DNA from: an uncultured Burkholderiales bacterium
GTDB taxonomy: Bacteria > Pseudomonadota > Gammaproteobacteria > Burkholderiales > Burkholderiaceae_C
Direction of reading: 5' to 3'
DNA: 64,000 nucleotides
Assembly: GCA_903876885.1 (NCBI GenBank)
Contig: CAIRBP010000034.1
Span: forward strand, 17,320-81,319
Position numbers and translations under genes: made by a program
The notes under the pieces: model-generated
What the model was told of the DNA's origin: nothing
Database searches by the model: none
The model's input: the letters and a program-made list of their open reading frames with translations, nothing else
Shown here: piece after piece, positions 37,761 to 48,326 of the stretch
Numbering within the stretch: position 1 is the stretch's first letter
Layout: each line of letters begins with the position of its first letter

Positions 37761-40700
37761 TCAGATTAACTGGGCGTGCATTTCTTGCACAGAATATACA
37801 CCTAACGAGTCCATGTGCTTCATTCCCTCAACTGCCGCCTCCGCACCCGCCATTGTCGTAATCGTAGTCACACGAGCCATGAGCGAGGAGGTACGAATTT
37901 GACGTGAGTCAGCAATTGCATTACGCCGCTCCTCAACAGTGTTGATTACCATTGCAATTTCGTTGTTTTTGATCATATCTACAACGTGAGGGCGCCCCTC
38001 AGCCACTTTATTTACTGCAGTTACTTTTAAGCCTGCAGAGCTTATAGCAGCTGCAGTCCCTTTGGTCGCAACCAATTCAAAACCCATCTCTAGCAGACTC
38101 CGCGCGAGCTCGATGGCTCTGGGTTTATCATTGTTTTTTACAGTCAAGAAAATTTTATTGACTTCATCAGTGGGTCTAGGAAAGCGTGTGCCAGCACCAA
38201 TTTGGCTTTTCACAAAAGCTTCACCAAAGGTTTTGCCAACCCCCATCACTTCACCAGTTGACTTCATCTCAGGGCCAAGTATGGTGTCTACACCAGGAAA
38301 TTTAACAAATGGAAAGACCGCCTCTTTGACGCTGAAATAAGGGGGATGTACCTCACGTGTAACACCTTGTGCAGCAAGTGTTTGCCCCACCATGCAGCGA
38401 GCAGCCACTTTGGCAAGTTGGATACCCGTTGCTTTACTCACATAAGGCACTGTCCGACTGGCTCTGGGATTTACTTCTAAAACATAGATCACATCGCGTC
38501 CACTTTGCTTTTGAATTGCAAACTGCACGTTCATCAGCCCAACTACGTTCAAACCTTTCGCCATCGCAGCGGTCTGAAGCTTAAGTTCTTTGACGGTTTG
38601 TTCGGATAATGAGTAAGGTGGTAACGAGCAGGCTGAATCTCCGCTGTGAACTCCGGCTTGTTCGATGTGCTCCATGACGCCACCTATAAACACATCAACA
38701 CCGTCACAAAGCGCGTCTACATCGCATTCAATTGCATCATTTAGGAAACGGTCCAAGAGTACGGGTGAGTCATGACTGACCTTGACCGCTTCACGCATAT
38801 ATCGCTCTAAGTCTTTTTGTTCATGCACAATCTCCATTGCGCGCCCGCCCAACACGTAACTGGGACGAACAACCAATGGGTAGCCCAGGTCCTGAGCTTT
38901 AAGCAGTGCGTCAGCCTCGGTCCTAGCTGTTGCGTTGGGTGGTTGCAGAAGTTTTAAATCATGAAGCAGCTTTTGGAATCGCTCTCGGTCCTCTGCAGCA
39001 TCAATCATGTCTGGGCTAGTTCCAATAATAGGGACACCAGCAGCTTCTAAGCCTAGAGCCAACTTGAGCGGAGTTTGTCCACCATACTGAACGATTACGC
39101 CGTGCGGTTTTTCTTTATCAACAATTTCAAGCACGTCCTCTAAAGTCAGGGGCTCAAAATAGAGGCGATCACTTGTGTCGTAATCGGTGGATACAGTCTC
39201 TGGATTGCAGTTGACCATAATGGTTTCATACCCGTCTTCACGCATGGCTAGTGCAGCGTGAACACAGCAATAGTCAAATTCAATACCTTGTCCAATGCGG
39301 TTGGGGCCACCACCAAGCACCATGATCTTCTTTTTATCAGTTGGCTCTGCTTCACACTCCTCTTCGTAACAAGAGTACATATAAGCGGTTCGTGTCTCAA
39401 ATTCAGCAGCGCATGTATCAACGCGCTTGTAGACAGGTCGCACGCCAAGTGCGTGACGCCTTGCGCGCACTTCATGCTCTGTGGTTTTCAGTAACTTGCC
39501 AAGTCTTCTGTCAGAAAATCCCTTTTGCTTTAATTTTCTAAGCGATAGCGCATCTATAGCATCTAAAGCCTGAGCCCCCTTGGCCTCTGTTAATCGGTCG
39601 ATATCGAGTTCAATCTTGATAATTTCTTCGATTTGAACCAAGAACCAAGGATCAATTTTGGTTAAAGCGTGAACCTCATTGACACTCATGCCTTGCCCAA
39701 AAGCGTCCCCAACGTACCAAATTCTCTCTGGTCCGGGCTCACCAAGTTCTTTTTCTAAAACCTCTCGGTCTTCGGTCTTTTGATTCATCCCGTCAACACC
39801 GACCTCAAGCCCTCTTAGAGCCTTTTGAAACGACTCCTGGAAAGTGCGACCCATTGCCATTACCTCACCCACAGACTTCATCTGTGTAGTAAGCCTTGAA
39901 TCAGCTTGGGGAAATTTCTCAAAAGCGAAACGAGGAATTTTTGTTACCACGTAATCAATACTAGGCTCAAAACTAGCGGGGGTAGCCCCACCTGTGATCT
40001 CATTTTTAAGCTCATCTAAGGTATAACCAACTGCTAGTTTTGCAGCTACTTTAGCTATCGGGAATCCAGTCGCTTTAGAAGCCAATGCAGATGACCTGGA
40101 TACACGTGGATTCATCTCAATCACAATCATGCGACCGTCAACCGGATTGACAGCAAACTGCACATTGGAGCCGCCTGTGTCAACTCCGATCTCTCGGAGT
40201 ACCGCAAGGGACGCATTGCGCATGATTTGGTATTCTTTATCAGTGAGCGTCTGAGCTGGGGCGACCGTGATGGAGTCACCCGTGTGGACACCCATGGGAT
40301 CTAAGTTTTCAATTGAACAAACAATGATGCAGTTGTCCGCCTTGTCCCTAACAACCTCCATCTCAAACTCTTTCCATCCCAGTAAAGACTCCTCAATCAA
40401 AAGCTCATTTGTGGGAGATGCCTCCAAACCTCGCTTGCAAATGGTCTCAAACTCCTCTGAGTTGTAGGCTATTCCGCCCCCCGTACCACCAAGGGTAAAG
40501 CTGGGTCTGATGACTGTGGGAAAGCCCAAAGACTTCTGAACAGCCCAAGCCTCGTCCATGCTGTGGGCAATTCCTGAGCGCGCTGAGCCCAGACCAATTT
40601 TGGTCATTGCATCTTTAAACTTCAATCGGTCCTCGGCCTTGTCGATCGCCTCTGGACTTGCGCCAATCAACTCAACATCATATTTTTTAAGTATGCCGTT

Positions 40701-41012
40701 ATGCCATAAATCTAGTGCACAGTTCAACGCTGTTTGTCCGCCCATGGTGGGCAAGATGGCGTCGGGTCGTTCCTTAGCTATTATTTTTTCAACGGTTTGC
40801 CAAGTAATGGGCTCAATGTAAGTCACGTCAGCTGTGGAGGGGTCAGTCATGATCGTTGCAGGGTTGCTGTTGATCAAGATGACTTTAAATCCTTCCTCCC
40901 GCAAAGCCTTACAAGCCTGAACGCCAGAGTAATCAAACTCACAAGCCTGTCCAATAATGATGGGGCCTGCGCCAATAATTAGGATACTTTTAATATCAGT
41001 GCGCTTGGGCAT
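37761..41012 (-). CDS. carB: Carbamoyl-phosphate synthase large subunit
   Basis: The 1083-residue protein has two homologous ATP-grasp halves: [29 protein letters not shown] at the start of the first, and [26 protein letters not shown] in the second. Each carries a PSFTLGG/PSYVLGG-type loop. The C-terminal allosteric domain (about 940-1083) is of the MGS type. It makes carbamoyl phosphate for arginine and pyrimidines with CarA. The carA stop is directly adjacent, so the two are one operon. Confidence 0.98.
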   Translation of the reverse strand: MPKRTDIKSILIIGAGPIIIGQACEFDYSGVQACKALREEGFKVILINSNPATIMTDPSTADVTYIEPITWQTVEKIIAKERPDAILPTMGGQTALNCALDLWHNGILKKYDVELIGASPEAIDKAEDRLKFKDAMTKIGLGSARSGIAHSMDEAWAVQKSLGFPTVIRPSFTLGGTGGGIAYNSEEFETICKRGLEASPTNELLIEESLLGWKEFEMEVVRDKADNCIIVCSIENLDPMGVHTGDSITVAPAQTLTDKEYQIMRNASLAVLREIGVDTGGSNVQFAVNPVDGRMIVIEMNPRVSRSSALASKATGFPIAKVAAKLAVGYTLDELKNEITGGATPASFEPSIDYVVTKIPRFAFEKFPQADSRLTTQMKSVGEVMAMGRTFQESFQKALRGLEVGVDGMNQKTEDREVLEKELGEPGPERIWYVGDAFGQGMSVNEVHALTKIDPWFLVQIEEIIKIELDIDRLTEAKGAQALDAIDALSLRKLKQKGFSDRRLGKLLKTTEHEVRARRHALGVRPVYKRVDTCAAEFETRTAYMYSCYEEECEAEPTDKKKIMVLGGGPNRIGQGIEFDYCCVHAALAMREDGYETIMVNCNPETVSTDYDTSDRLYFEPLTLEDVLEIVDKEKPHGVIVQYGGQTPLKLALGLEAAGVPIIGTSPDMIDAAEDRERFQKLLHDLKLLQPPNATARTEADALLKAQDLGYPLVVRPSYVLGGRAMEIVHEQKDLERYMREAVKVSHDSPVLLDRFLNDAIECDVDALCDGVDVFIGGVMEHIEQAGVHSGDSACSLPPYSLSEQTVKELKLQTAAMAKGLNVVGLMNVQFAIQKQSGRDVIYVLEVNPRASRTVPYVSKATGIQLAKVAARCMVGQTLAAQGVTREVHPPYFSVKEAVFPFVKFPGVDTILGPEMKSTGEVMGVGKTFGEAFVKSQIGAGTRFPRPTDEVNKIFLTVKNNDKPRAIELARSLLEMGFELVATKGTAAAISSAGLKVTAVNKVAEGRPHVVDMIKNNEIAMVINTVEERRNAIADSRQIRTSSLMARVTTITTMAGAEAAVEGMKHMDSLGVYSVQEMHAQLI

Positions 41013-42233
41013 TTATCTCTTCTCCATGAGCGCTGTGAAGCGATCAAATAAATAAGCTATGTCGTGTGGACCTGGTGAGGCCTCGGGGTGGCCTTGAAAA
41101 CAAAAGGCCGGTCGATCCGTGCGCGTTAGACCTTGGATGGTTGAATCAAACAAAGATACGTGTGTTACTTGTAAATTAGGGGGAAGAGTCTGCGCGTTAA
41201 CAGCAAAACCGTGATTCTGACTGGTTATCGATACGCGTTTACTAGAGATTTCTTGCACTGGATGGTTGGCTCCGTGGTGACCAAACTTCATCTTAAAAGT
41301 TTTAGCTCCACTTGCAAGTGCCATTATTTGATGCCCCAGACAAATCCCAAAAGTTGGTATGCCCGAATCAATAATCGCTCTAGCAGCATCAATAGCATAG
41401 TCACAAGGCTCAGGATCACCGGGCCCGTTGGATAGGAAAACACCGTTTGGGCTGAGCGCCATCACATCCTTAGCAGAGGTCTTAGCAGGAACTACGGTGA
41501 CCCGGCAGCCACGCTCACTGAGCATTCGAAGAATATTTCTCTTGACTCCAAAGTCGTAGGCTACTACGTGGTGTTTTAAATTCTTAGGAGTTCCGTATCC
41601 CTTACCAAGTACCCACTCTGCTTCAGTCCACTCAAAGGACTTCGCAACTGAGACTTTTTGAGCCAAATCAAGCCCACTCATTGAGGGGGCACTCTTTGCA
41701 GCGGCCAAGGCTTTGTCCGTAGCAGACTTAAGTGTGGTTGAGTCTAAGATCTGCCCTGGAGGCAATGCAAGTATGGCTCCGTTTTGAGCACCGAAAGTTC
41801 TAAGTCGCTTGGTCAGGCTTCGGGTATCAATTCCGGCAATAGCCACCGTTCCTTGTCGAGTCAAATAATCGCTCAACGCTTCGTTGCTTCTAAAGTTGGA
41901 TGCAACGAGTGGCAAATCTTTAATGATTAATCCAGCTGCGTGAACCTTCTCAGACTCAACATCTTCACGGTTGATTCCGTAGTTACCTATGTGAGGGTAA
42001 GTGAGGGTTACGATTTGCTGACAATAACTTGGATCGGTAAGAATTTCTTGATAGCCTGTGAGAGCTGTATTAAATACAACTTCTCCGATAGTTTGACCAG
42101 AAGCTCCAATGGAATGACCCACAAAGACTGTACCGTCTGCAAGCGCCAAGATGGCAGGAGGGGATTTCCCCTGAAGAGACAAAAGCAATGGGTTCTCCGT
42201 ATATATTTCGGTGACGCCCATCGCACCATTCAA
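41013..42233 (-). CDS. carA: Carbamoyl-phosphate synthase small (glutaminase) subunit
   Basis: The protein of up to 406 residues has an N-terminal carA domain ([35 protein letters not shown]) and a class I glutamine amidotransferase domain with catalytic Cys in FGICLGHQ and the later His-Glu pair near [11 protein letters not shown]. It supplies ammonia to CarB. The start is uncertain: TTG 42233 has GAAGAG seven bases upstream, while ATG 42221 (402 residues) has no good ribosome site; the conserved part begins only after about residue 28. Confidence 0.95.
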   Translation of the reverse strand: MNGAMGVTEIYTENPLLLSLQGKSPPAILALADGTVFVGHSIGASGQTIGEVVFNTALTGYQEILTDPSYCQQIVTLTYPHIGNYGINREDVESEKVHAAGLIIKDLPLVASNFRSNEALSDYLTRQGTVAIAGIDTRSLTKRLRTFGAQNGAILALPPGQILDSTTLKSATDKALAAAKSAPSMSGLDLAQKVSVAKSFEWTEAEWVLGKGYGTPKNLKHHVVAYDFGVKRNILRMLSERGCRVTVVPAKTSAKDVMALSPNGVFLSNGPGDPEPCDYAIDAARAIIDSGIPTFGICLGHQIMALASGAKTFKMKFGHHGANHPVQEISSKRVSITSQNHGFAVNAQTLPPNLQVTHVSLFDSTIQGLTRTDRPAFCFQGHPEASPGPHDIAYLFDRFTALMEKR

Positions 42234-42624
42234 GAGCTAACTCTTCGAGGGTGTGTTTGTTCGAGGGATTGGTCTGTAATTAGAGCGTGGGCGTATGTTT
42301 AGAAGGTGCTAAAAAGCAGTTCATTATAGCCGAGCGTATTCTCAACGTTTTTGCACCCCACCAAGCTTAAACACAAACCCTTTGACAAATCTCAATAACC
42401 CATTTGTATGCAGTTTGAACCTCAAATGAAATGGTTCGACCTAAAAGGAGTTTTTAGAGCTTGAGTAGACAAGCCACAAAGTAACAACCCGCCAAAACCT
42501 TTAGGGTTTAGGCGGGTCAGGAGCTAAAAGTTTTAAAGTTCAGCCAAGGCTAGAGCTGGAGAAGGAATACCAAGATAATTCTCTGGAGTAACTTAATAAA
42601 CCAGAGTTGACAACTTGAAGTTGA
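42234..42624. other. Gene-free region upstream of carA
   Basis: The 391 bases between carA and the TerC-like gene hold no reading frame. They contain the GC-rich hairpin at 42487-42517 and a spaced repeat CTCTGG / CCAGAG (42581-42606). The carA promoter should lie in the part closest to 42234; I cannot identify it firmly. Confidence 0.5.
42487..42517 (-). terminator. GC-rich stem-loop downstream of the TerC-type gene
   Basis: acccgccaaaacc and gggtttaggcgggt pair almost fully (7-bp GC-rich base plus an inner AT-rich part) around a short loop. It lies 108 bases past the TerC-like stop. The following minus-strand sequence is only moderately T-rich (ttgttactttg), so it is a likely but not ideal terminator. 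Confidence 0.55.
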
Positions 42625-43323
42625 TCAATTCGGTTCTGAGGATTCCGCTGGTTTATGCCTTGAGGCAATGAACTTGCCAGTGCCGATAACAAAAAGCGCA
42701 CCAACTATTGGGAATATAAGACCTGCATTAGGAATATTGGCCGCTAGAAAATCAGAAACAGCAGGATCATCAACCATCATTTCACCTGATACATAACCTA
42801 GTAAAGCAGCACCAAGAGTGATGACAATTGGAAAACGCTCCATTAGCCTCATGATCATTGCACTACCAAACAAAATCAGTGGGATCGTTATAACCATTCC
42901 AATGAAGAGCATCCAAGTATGTCCTTTTGCAACAGCGGCCATACCAAGTACGTTATCTAAACTCATAACGATGTCTGCAATGATGATGATCTTAACTGCC
43001 TCCCAAAAATGGGATCCACCTTCCAAATCTTCTTCCTCGTCTTCAGCGGCGAGAAGTTTTATAGCAATCCATAATAAAAGAACGCTACCAATCAGAGCTA
43101 CATAAGGAATATCAAGCAGATAAGACGCTGCTGCGGTAAGCCCGGTCATCAGCACAATAATACCGATTGCTCCCACCATAAAAGCAATCTTGGCTTGTTT
43201 GGCTGGCAAAGAGCGGCAAGCTAAAGCTATCACAACCGCATTATCACCGCTAAGTACAACGTTGATAAGGCAGATTTGAAATAGAGCCCACCATGTTTCA
43301 GGGTTGGTAAACAACTCGACCAT
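42625..43323 (-). CDS. TerC-family integral membrane protein
   Basis: The 232-residue protein has about seven hydrophobic helices and the TerC hallmarks LINVVLSGDNAVVIALA and DIVMSLDNVLGMAAVA, each with the conserved Asp-Asn in the membrane. An acidic loop (AAEDEEEDLEGG) lies mid-protein. The family is linked to manganese or calcium export and co-translational metallation of exported proteins; here the role is inferred. The start is ATG 43323, with GAGGAG seven bases upstream; the frame extends ten codons further up. No yybP-ykoY riboswitch is visible upstream. Confidence 0.88.
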   Translation of the reverse strand: MVELFTNPETWWALFQICLINVVLSGDNAVVIALACRSLPAKQAKIAFMVGAIGIIVLMTGLTAAASYLLDIPYVALIGSVLLLWIAIKLLAAEDEEEDLEGGSHFWEAVKIIIIADIVMSLDNVLGMAAVAKGHTWMLFIGMVITIPLILFGSAMIMRLMERFPIVITLGAALLGYVSGEMMVDDPAVSDFLAANIPNAGLIFPIVGALFVIGTGKFIASRHKPAESSEPN

Positions 43324-43510
43324 AAGAAAACTCCTCAGAATGGAATAAAACAAAAAGTTGAAAATTAGTTGTTGGGGATTCTATGAGAAAAAACACTTAA
43401 CAGCCAAAGTGAAATCACTAAGATAGAACTGAAATTCAACAAAAAAAGGTTTTAACGCAAGTAGTTGCGAGAAAAAACAAAAAATACACCACAAAATGCA
43501 CTAGAACGGA

Positions 43511-44356
43511 TCAAGAACTCGTAACAAGACCTTCAGAGGTCCATTCTGTCAATGCAATATAGCCGTCCCTTGCAGCAACTACTAAGATATTGTTAAAGGT
43601 GTGAACAACCTGACCAGGATTGTTTTGATGTGGCTCGCTCCAACCAAGGAGCTGCCTGACCTTTACTCTGTATCCATTCACATTGGCAATGACCTCATGA
43701 ACTCCAAATGCATTAAAAATTCTTAGGAGCTCATCAACTTGGCAGTTAAAGTCTAAAGTCTTATCTTTCTCGCTCCACAAATGCCAAAATTCGCTCTGGG
43801 GTTGTGGCTCCGAGTTTTCCCAAAGTTGATAGAAGTTTTGAGCTACTTTTGCGGCCAATCGTTTATTGGCCATTTGAATTTTAATATCCAAAATATCATG
43901 TGTATCTGTATCCGCCAGTCTAAACTCTTCAACAGTTAATATGTCGCCTGAGTCGAATGCAGGTGCTAATTTATGGCAAGTTACACCCCATTTTGACCAT
44001 TTCTCTTTGATGGCGCGAATCATTGGATAGGGTCCTCGACCGACCGGCAAAGGAGAGGGGTGAAAATTTATAGCGTATTTTAGGAAAGGCGTCCAATCAG
44101 GGATCTTAAAACTATAACTAGCTACAACCAATGCATCGCAGTTATAAACGCTAAGACCTTTCAGATCCTCAGATTTAATGGGCGACATCTGAATTGGTAT
44201 ACCGCGCTGAACAGCAAAATTAATCGTAGCACTAACAGGAAAGACTCGGCTATCATCGGAGGGCAATGTGAAAAGTTTTACGGGAGTCCATCCCGCATCT
44301 ACGAAAGCCTCTATGATTCCTAAATATCGATCCGACGCTGTGAAAGCAAAACGCAT
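43511..44356 (-). CDS. Formyltransferase-family protein (sugar N-formyltransferase-like)
   Basis: The 281-residue protein has the folate-dependent formyltransferase fold. The catalytic segment AINFHPSPLPVGRGPYP carries the Asn-His pair, and FDSGDIL carries the Asp. A C-terminal domain (about 190-281) resembles the OB-like end of Fmt/ArnA-type enzymes. It is not the main tRNA formyltransferase, whose N-terminus and def neighbour are absent. With OGT-like genes next door, formylation of an amino sugar is the best guess. The start used is ATG 44356 (GGAG just upstream); an earlier in-frame start exists 12 codons up. Confidence 0.75.
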   Translation of the reverse strand: MRFAFTASDRYLGIIEAFVDAGWTPVKLFTLPSDDSRVFPVSATINFAVQRGIPIQMSPIKSEDLKGLSVYNCDALVVASYSFKIPDWTPFLKYAINFHPSPLPVGRGPYPMIRAIKEKWSKWGVTCHKLAPAFDSGDILTVEEFRLADTDTHDILDIKIQMANKRLAAKVAQNFYQLWENSEPQPQSEFWHLWSEKDKTLDFNCQVDELLRIFNAFGVHEVIANVNGYRVKVRQLLGWSEPHQNNPGQVVHTFNNILVVAARDGYIALTEWTSEGLVTSS

Positions 44357-44572
44357 GAAACTCCGATCAAAAAGAAGTAATAACTTGACCAAGCAAGCTT
44401 AGTTCTGAGGCTCTTCGGACTCAAACCTAAATTTGAGCTCTCAATGTAATCACAATAAACAGACTAGTTCAATTTTAACTATTCTCAGAGATTGTAATCT
44501 TCACCTTTGATCGAAAAATAAGCAACTTTAAAAATCCTGCCAATTTGGGCTGAATAAGACCATCAAAATCAG

Positions 44573-47032
44573 ATGATGACACTAGCTAAAGCGATACAAA
44601 CTGCTTTAAGTTTTCATGAAAAAGGAGAATTCGCAAAAGCAGTTCACATCTACACAGATGTGATCAAACAAGATCCGAGTCACTTTCAGGCACTGAACCT
44701 TTTAGGGCTGGCTTATCAACAGTTAGAGTGCGATCAAAAAGCCCTGGATGCATTTGAACTCGCCTTAAAACTCATAAATTCAAACTCCTTGACGCACTAT
44801 AGCGCCGGCGCATCTGCTTTAAAACTCGCAAGGCATTCACTAGCACTTAAACACACTAATTTCGCATTAATTCTTGCACCTGGAGATGCAAAGACAATTG
44901 TTAATCAAGGAATTGCGCTGCATAAATTAGGTGAATTAGAGGGTGCACGCAAGTCCTACTCCAGAGCAGTTTTGATAGATCCTTACTTTGCCGCTGCACA
45001 TTTTAATTTGGGTTGTACTTTACAAGAAATGGACTTTGACGGCGCGCTTAATTTGGCCGTACAAACTTACGCGATATCCATCGTATTAAATCCAGCTGAT
45101 CCCGCTGTCTATAACAATATTGGTAATGCCTTCAAAACAAAAAAAATATTTAATGAAGCAATAAAAAGCTTTCAAAGAGCGCTCATCTTAAATCCTTCCC
45201 TTGCTGTAACTCACTACAACAAAGGGACTACAGAGTACTTTGTTAAAAATTACGAATTGGCAATTAAAGACTTGACAAAGGCACTGGAACTTGATCCTGT
45301 TTCAGAATCAAGTTGGAACAATATTGGTAACGCCTTTAAAGAATTAGGCTCATACGCAGATGCTCTGAGGGCATATGAAAGAGTTTTGATATTGACTAGC
45401 GGTAGTCATAACTTTGAAATTTTTTATAACATAGGCGTTGCTCAACATGAACTTGGTCTTTATGCGGAGGCTTGCGATAGCTACACAAAGTCATTAAAAC
45501 TCGAACCTTTGTACACAAGAGCACTAAATGCTCGCGCAATTACACATAGACATTTAAGAAAATTTGATCAAGCTATTAGCGACTTTAAAGAGGTGCTCCG
45601 AATAGACCCCCATTTTGAATACGCTATAGGTAATTTACTGCATACTCAAATGCACATTGCCGACTGGTCTGATTGGGGTAAGTACGTTCAATCGCAACGA
45701 GAAAATACTGAGCTAAATCAACATTTGTTATCTACTCAAATTAGTAACGGCCAAAGAGTCTCGCATCCTTTTCCTGTGTTAGCGCTTTACGACGATCCTG
45801 CGCTAAATTTGAAAGCATCTCAGATTTGGTTCTTAGATAAACACTCTCCCCCACTTAGTGATTTGACTAATGAGCAAAATCAAAATCAAAAGCTCTCAAG
45901 GTCAGATTTAGGAAGGCGTATTCGCTTAGCTTACTTCTCAGCTGATTTTCATAATCATGCAACTGCTTACCTCATAGCCGAACTGCTTGAGTTGCATGAC
46001 AAAGAGGATTTTGAAATTTTCGCAATCTCTTTTGGACCTGAGACAAAAGACGAAATGCAATCTAGGATAATGTCAAGTGTTGATCACTTTTTACAACTCA
46101 GTCATTTAACAGACGCCCAAATCGCATCTCTTTGCAGAGAATTAGAAATCGATATTGCGATCGATTTAAAAGGTTATACGCTTCAAAGTCGCTTCAACAT
46201 ATTTATGTATCGATGTGCCCCAATTCAGGTTGGATACATTGGCTATCCGGGGACAAGTGGATCAACGTGTATTGATTATTTCATAGCGGACTCAATCTGT
46301 GTACCTGAGGGTGATGAACATTTATTTACCGAAAAAATTGTATTTATGCCAGGTGCATACCAAGTTAATGACTCTAAAAGGCACATAAAACCATGTACAG
46401 CATCGAAATCCGAAATGGGGTTACCAAATAATGGATTTGTATTTTGTTGTTTTAACAATGCCTACAAAATAACACCTAACACATTTGAGAATTGGATGAA
46501 TATTCTTCGTCAAGTGCAGGGGAGTGTTCTATGGTTGCTTGAGGATAGTGAAATAATTACTAAAAACCTCAGATCAGCTGCTCACCGTCTAGAGGTTGAC
46601 CCTGACCGTTTGGTATTTGCTAAGCGGCTAAGCTTGGAGGAACATTTAGGAAGACATATTCATGCCGATTTATTTCTTGACACACTCCCCTACAACGCGC
46701 ACACCACAGCTAGCGATGCGCTTTGGGCTGGTTTGCCCGTTTTAACACTCCAGGGTCACAGCTTTGCTGCTCGAGTTGCCTCAAGCCTCCTCAGCGCAAT
46801 CGGTTTGACTGACTTAATCACTGACTCAGCTGAGGCATATATCCAAAAAGCTGTGTACTTAGCCCTTAATCCGAAAGAGCTTGATGCAATTAAACAAACG
46901 CTTACTAGAAACATAGCAAGTTCTTCTTTATTTAACACCGCACAGTTTGCCCTTCAAATTGAAAGCGCTTACAAAACCATGATGACTAGGTTTTTAAAAG
47001 GTGAACCTGTAGATCACATTTTTATGAAGTAG
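44573..47032 (+). CDS. TPR protein with GT41 O-GlcNAc-transferase/SPINDLY-like domain (no. 1)
   Basis: The 819-residue protein has about nine TPR repeats in residues 1-360, then a complete GT41 catalytic domain (about 448-800). Residues matching the human OGT catalytic and UDP-binding set are visible: His462 in YFSADFHNHATAYL, the GYPGTSG loop, Lys632 in NNAYKITP and His710 in YNAHTTASDALW. The C-terminus PVDHIFMK resembles the animal OGT tail PDHMIK. Such enzymes move GlcNAc, fucose or another sugar onto Ser/Thr of proteins. It has no signal peptide, so it acts in the cytoplasm. It diverges from the formyltransferase gene. Confidence 0.88.
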   Translation: MMTLAKAIQTALSFHEKGEFAKAVHIYTDVIKQDPSHFQALNLLGLAYQQLECDQKALDAFELALKLINSNSLTHYSAGASALKLARHSLALKHTNFALILAPGDAKTIVNQGIALHKLGELEGARKSYSRAVLIDPYFAAAHFNLGCTLQEMDFDGALNLAVQTYAISIVLNPADPAVYNNIGNAFKTKKIFNEAIKSFQRALILNPSLAVTHYNKGTTEYFVKNYELAIKDLTKALELDPVSESSWNNIGNAFKELGSYADALRAYERVLILTSGSHNFEIFYNIGVAQHELGLYAEACDSYTKSLKLEPLYTRALNARAITHRHLRKFDQAISDFKEVLRIDPHFEYAIGNLLHTQMHIADWSDWGKYVQSQRENTELNQHLLSTQISNGQRVSHPFPVLALYDDPALNLKASQIWFLDKHSPPLSDLTNEQNQNQKLSRSDLGRRIRLAYFSADFHNHATAYLIAELLELHDKEDFEIFAISFGPETKDEMQSRIMSSVDHFLQLSHLTDAQIASLCRELEIDIAIDLKGYTLQSRFNIFMYRCAPIQVGYIGYPGTSGSTCIDYFIADSICVPEGDEHLFTEKIVFMPGAYQVNDSKRHIKPCTASKSEMGLPNNGFVFCCFNNAYKITPNTFENWMNILRQVQGSVLWLLEDSEIITKNLRSAAHRLEVDPDRLVFAKRLSLEEHLGRHIHADLFLDTLPYNAHTTASDALWAGLPVLTLQGHSFAARVASSLLSAIGLTDLITDSAEAYIQKAVYLALNPKELDAIKQTLTRNIASSSLFNTAQFALQIESAYKTMMTRFLKGEPVDHIFMK

Positions 47033-47082
47033 TGAGTACTATGAGGTTTTTACCCTAAATATGAGCCTTTATAAGTAAAGAA

Positions 47083-48129
47083 TTAAGCGTTTTCTGATCT
47101 TGCCTGCTGCTCAGTTGCGATTTCACGCTCAATGATCCTTCTTGAGTGAACTCCACCCGCATCAATATTTAGCTTCATCAAGCGTCGCTCGGGCCAATGC
47201 AGCAAATTACTTTGTTGACGCTCTAGCATTTGTAGATCTTCACTAAAAATACCACCTTGGCCTTGGCGTATTTGCTCGGTTAATTTAGCATCGTCAGCTT
47301 TGAATTGCCTGGCCATTCCCCAGAAATACCACATAGAGTGTTCATCCTCTGGGGTTATGAAGTCGACAACAGTGCTTCCCGCTTTTTCAGCAGCGGGCGC
47401 TTCATAGCCACCTTTGCCAGCACGTGCCACCCCAACATCTATCATGACGTGTGTGGGAAGAGAGAACTTACAAACTTGCCAGCGATCAACTAATTCATCC
47501 GCAGGCAAGCCCTGAGCAATCAAAGCAGCCTGCCAAAATGGTGGTGCTTTAACATTTTGCATATGTCGACTGGTGCACACAGTATGGCTATCAAAGGTTG
47601 TTTTAACAGGAACCTCTTCGATTTCCGACTGACCAATACTCGTTGCATGAACGTATGTCTCATGAGTCAAATCCATTAGGTTATCAATCATCAGCAAATA
47701 ATTGCAATTGATGTGATACATGCCCCCGCCATATGCCCACTCTGGATTGTCATACCACTTCATTACTGGGATCAATGAGGCATCAGCTTTGTCTGTGTCT
47801 CCTGGCCAAAGCCAGATGAAACCATAACGCTCAACAGCAGGAAAGTTTTTCACTCTTGGAAATTGACTGGTATTTTGACCTGTCATGTGCGCGGCGTGCC
47901 CCTTGCAATCTACGGCCAATCCGTGATAGCCACAAACGATATGATCTCCCCGCTGAAAGCCAAGGGAGAGGGGTGCACCTCGGTGAGGGCAGAAATCCTC
48001 TAATGCAGAGATCTCGCCTTTAGTGTTTCGAAAGAAGACGATTCTTTGGCCACATATTTTCCGGCCTAAAGGCTTATCTTGGACCTCAGCGCTAGAGGCT
48101 GCAACGTACCAGGTATTTAGAAGAAACAT
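47083..48129 (-). CDS. vanA: Vanillate O-demethylase-like Rieske oxygenase, alpha subunit
   Basis: The 348-residue ring-hydroxylating-type oxygenase has a Rieske [2Fe-2S] site CPH (Cys47, His49) and CGYH (Cys66, His69). The mononuclear iron site is in DNLMDLTHETYVHATS (Asp153, His156, His161). The sequence is VanA-like, and the substrate would be vanillate or a methoxy or hydroxy aromatic acid. No VanB reductase gene is adjacent, so the electron donor must lie elsewhere. It stands alone between two TPR genes. A role in sugar or lipid modification is possible but unsupported. Confidence 0.8.
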   Translation of the reverse strand: MFLLNTWYVAASSAEVQDKPLGRKICGQRIVFFRNTKGEISALEDFCPHRGAPLSLGFQRGDHIVCGYHGLAVDCKGHAAHMTGQNTSQFPRVKNFPAVERYGFIWLWPGDTDKADASLIPVMKWYDNPEWAYGGGMYHINCNYLLMIDNLMDLTHETYVHATSIGQSEIEEVPVKTTFDSHTVCTSRHMQNVKAPPFWQAALIAQGLPADELVDRWQVCKFSLPTHVMIDVGVARAGKGGYEAPAAEKAGSTVVDFITPEDEHSMWYFWGMARQFKADDAKLTEQIRQGQGGIFSEDLQMLERQQSNLLHWPERRLMKLNIDAGGVHSRRIIEREIATEQQARSENA

Positions 48130-48326
48130 AATCTTTAAGAATTAGAGTAAATTGGTAACTTAGAAAATCTCTTACGTTGTATTCTAAATCCCAGAACGTA
48201 GGATAGAAATAAAAACGGCCATATTTGAGCCTTGAAAGTCTGTTCAAACGCTCTGTAAAAACAAAAATTAACCCTTAAATGGAGATTAAAAACCGCTAAA
48301 CACATAAGGCTCGTGGAGGCTGTAGA

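Noticed and set aside
43324..43510. yybP-ykoY manganese riboswitch before the TerC-type gene
   Set aside because: The conserved GGGGAGUA and CUCAGGCGAGGACA-type segments are not present in the 187-base upstream region on the coding strand.
43511..44356. Methionyl-tRNA formyltransferase Fmt
   Set aside because: There is no def gene beside it, the N-terminus differs from Fmt, and the neighbours are glycosyltransferases.
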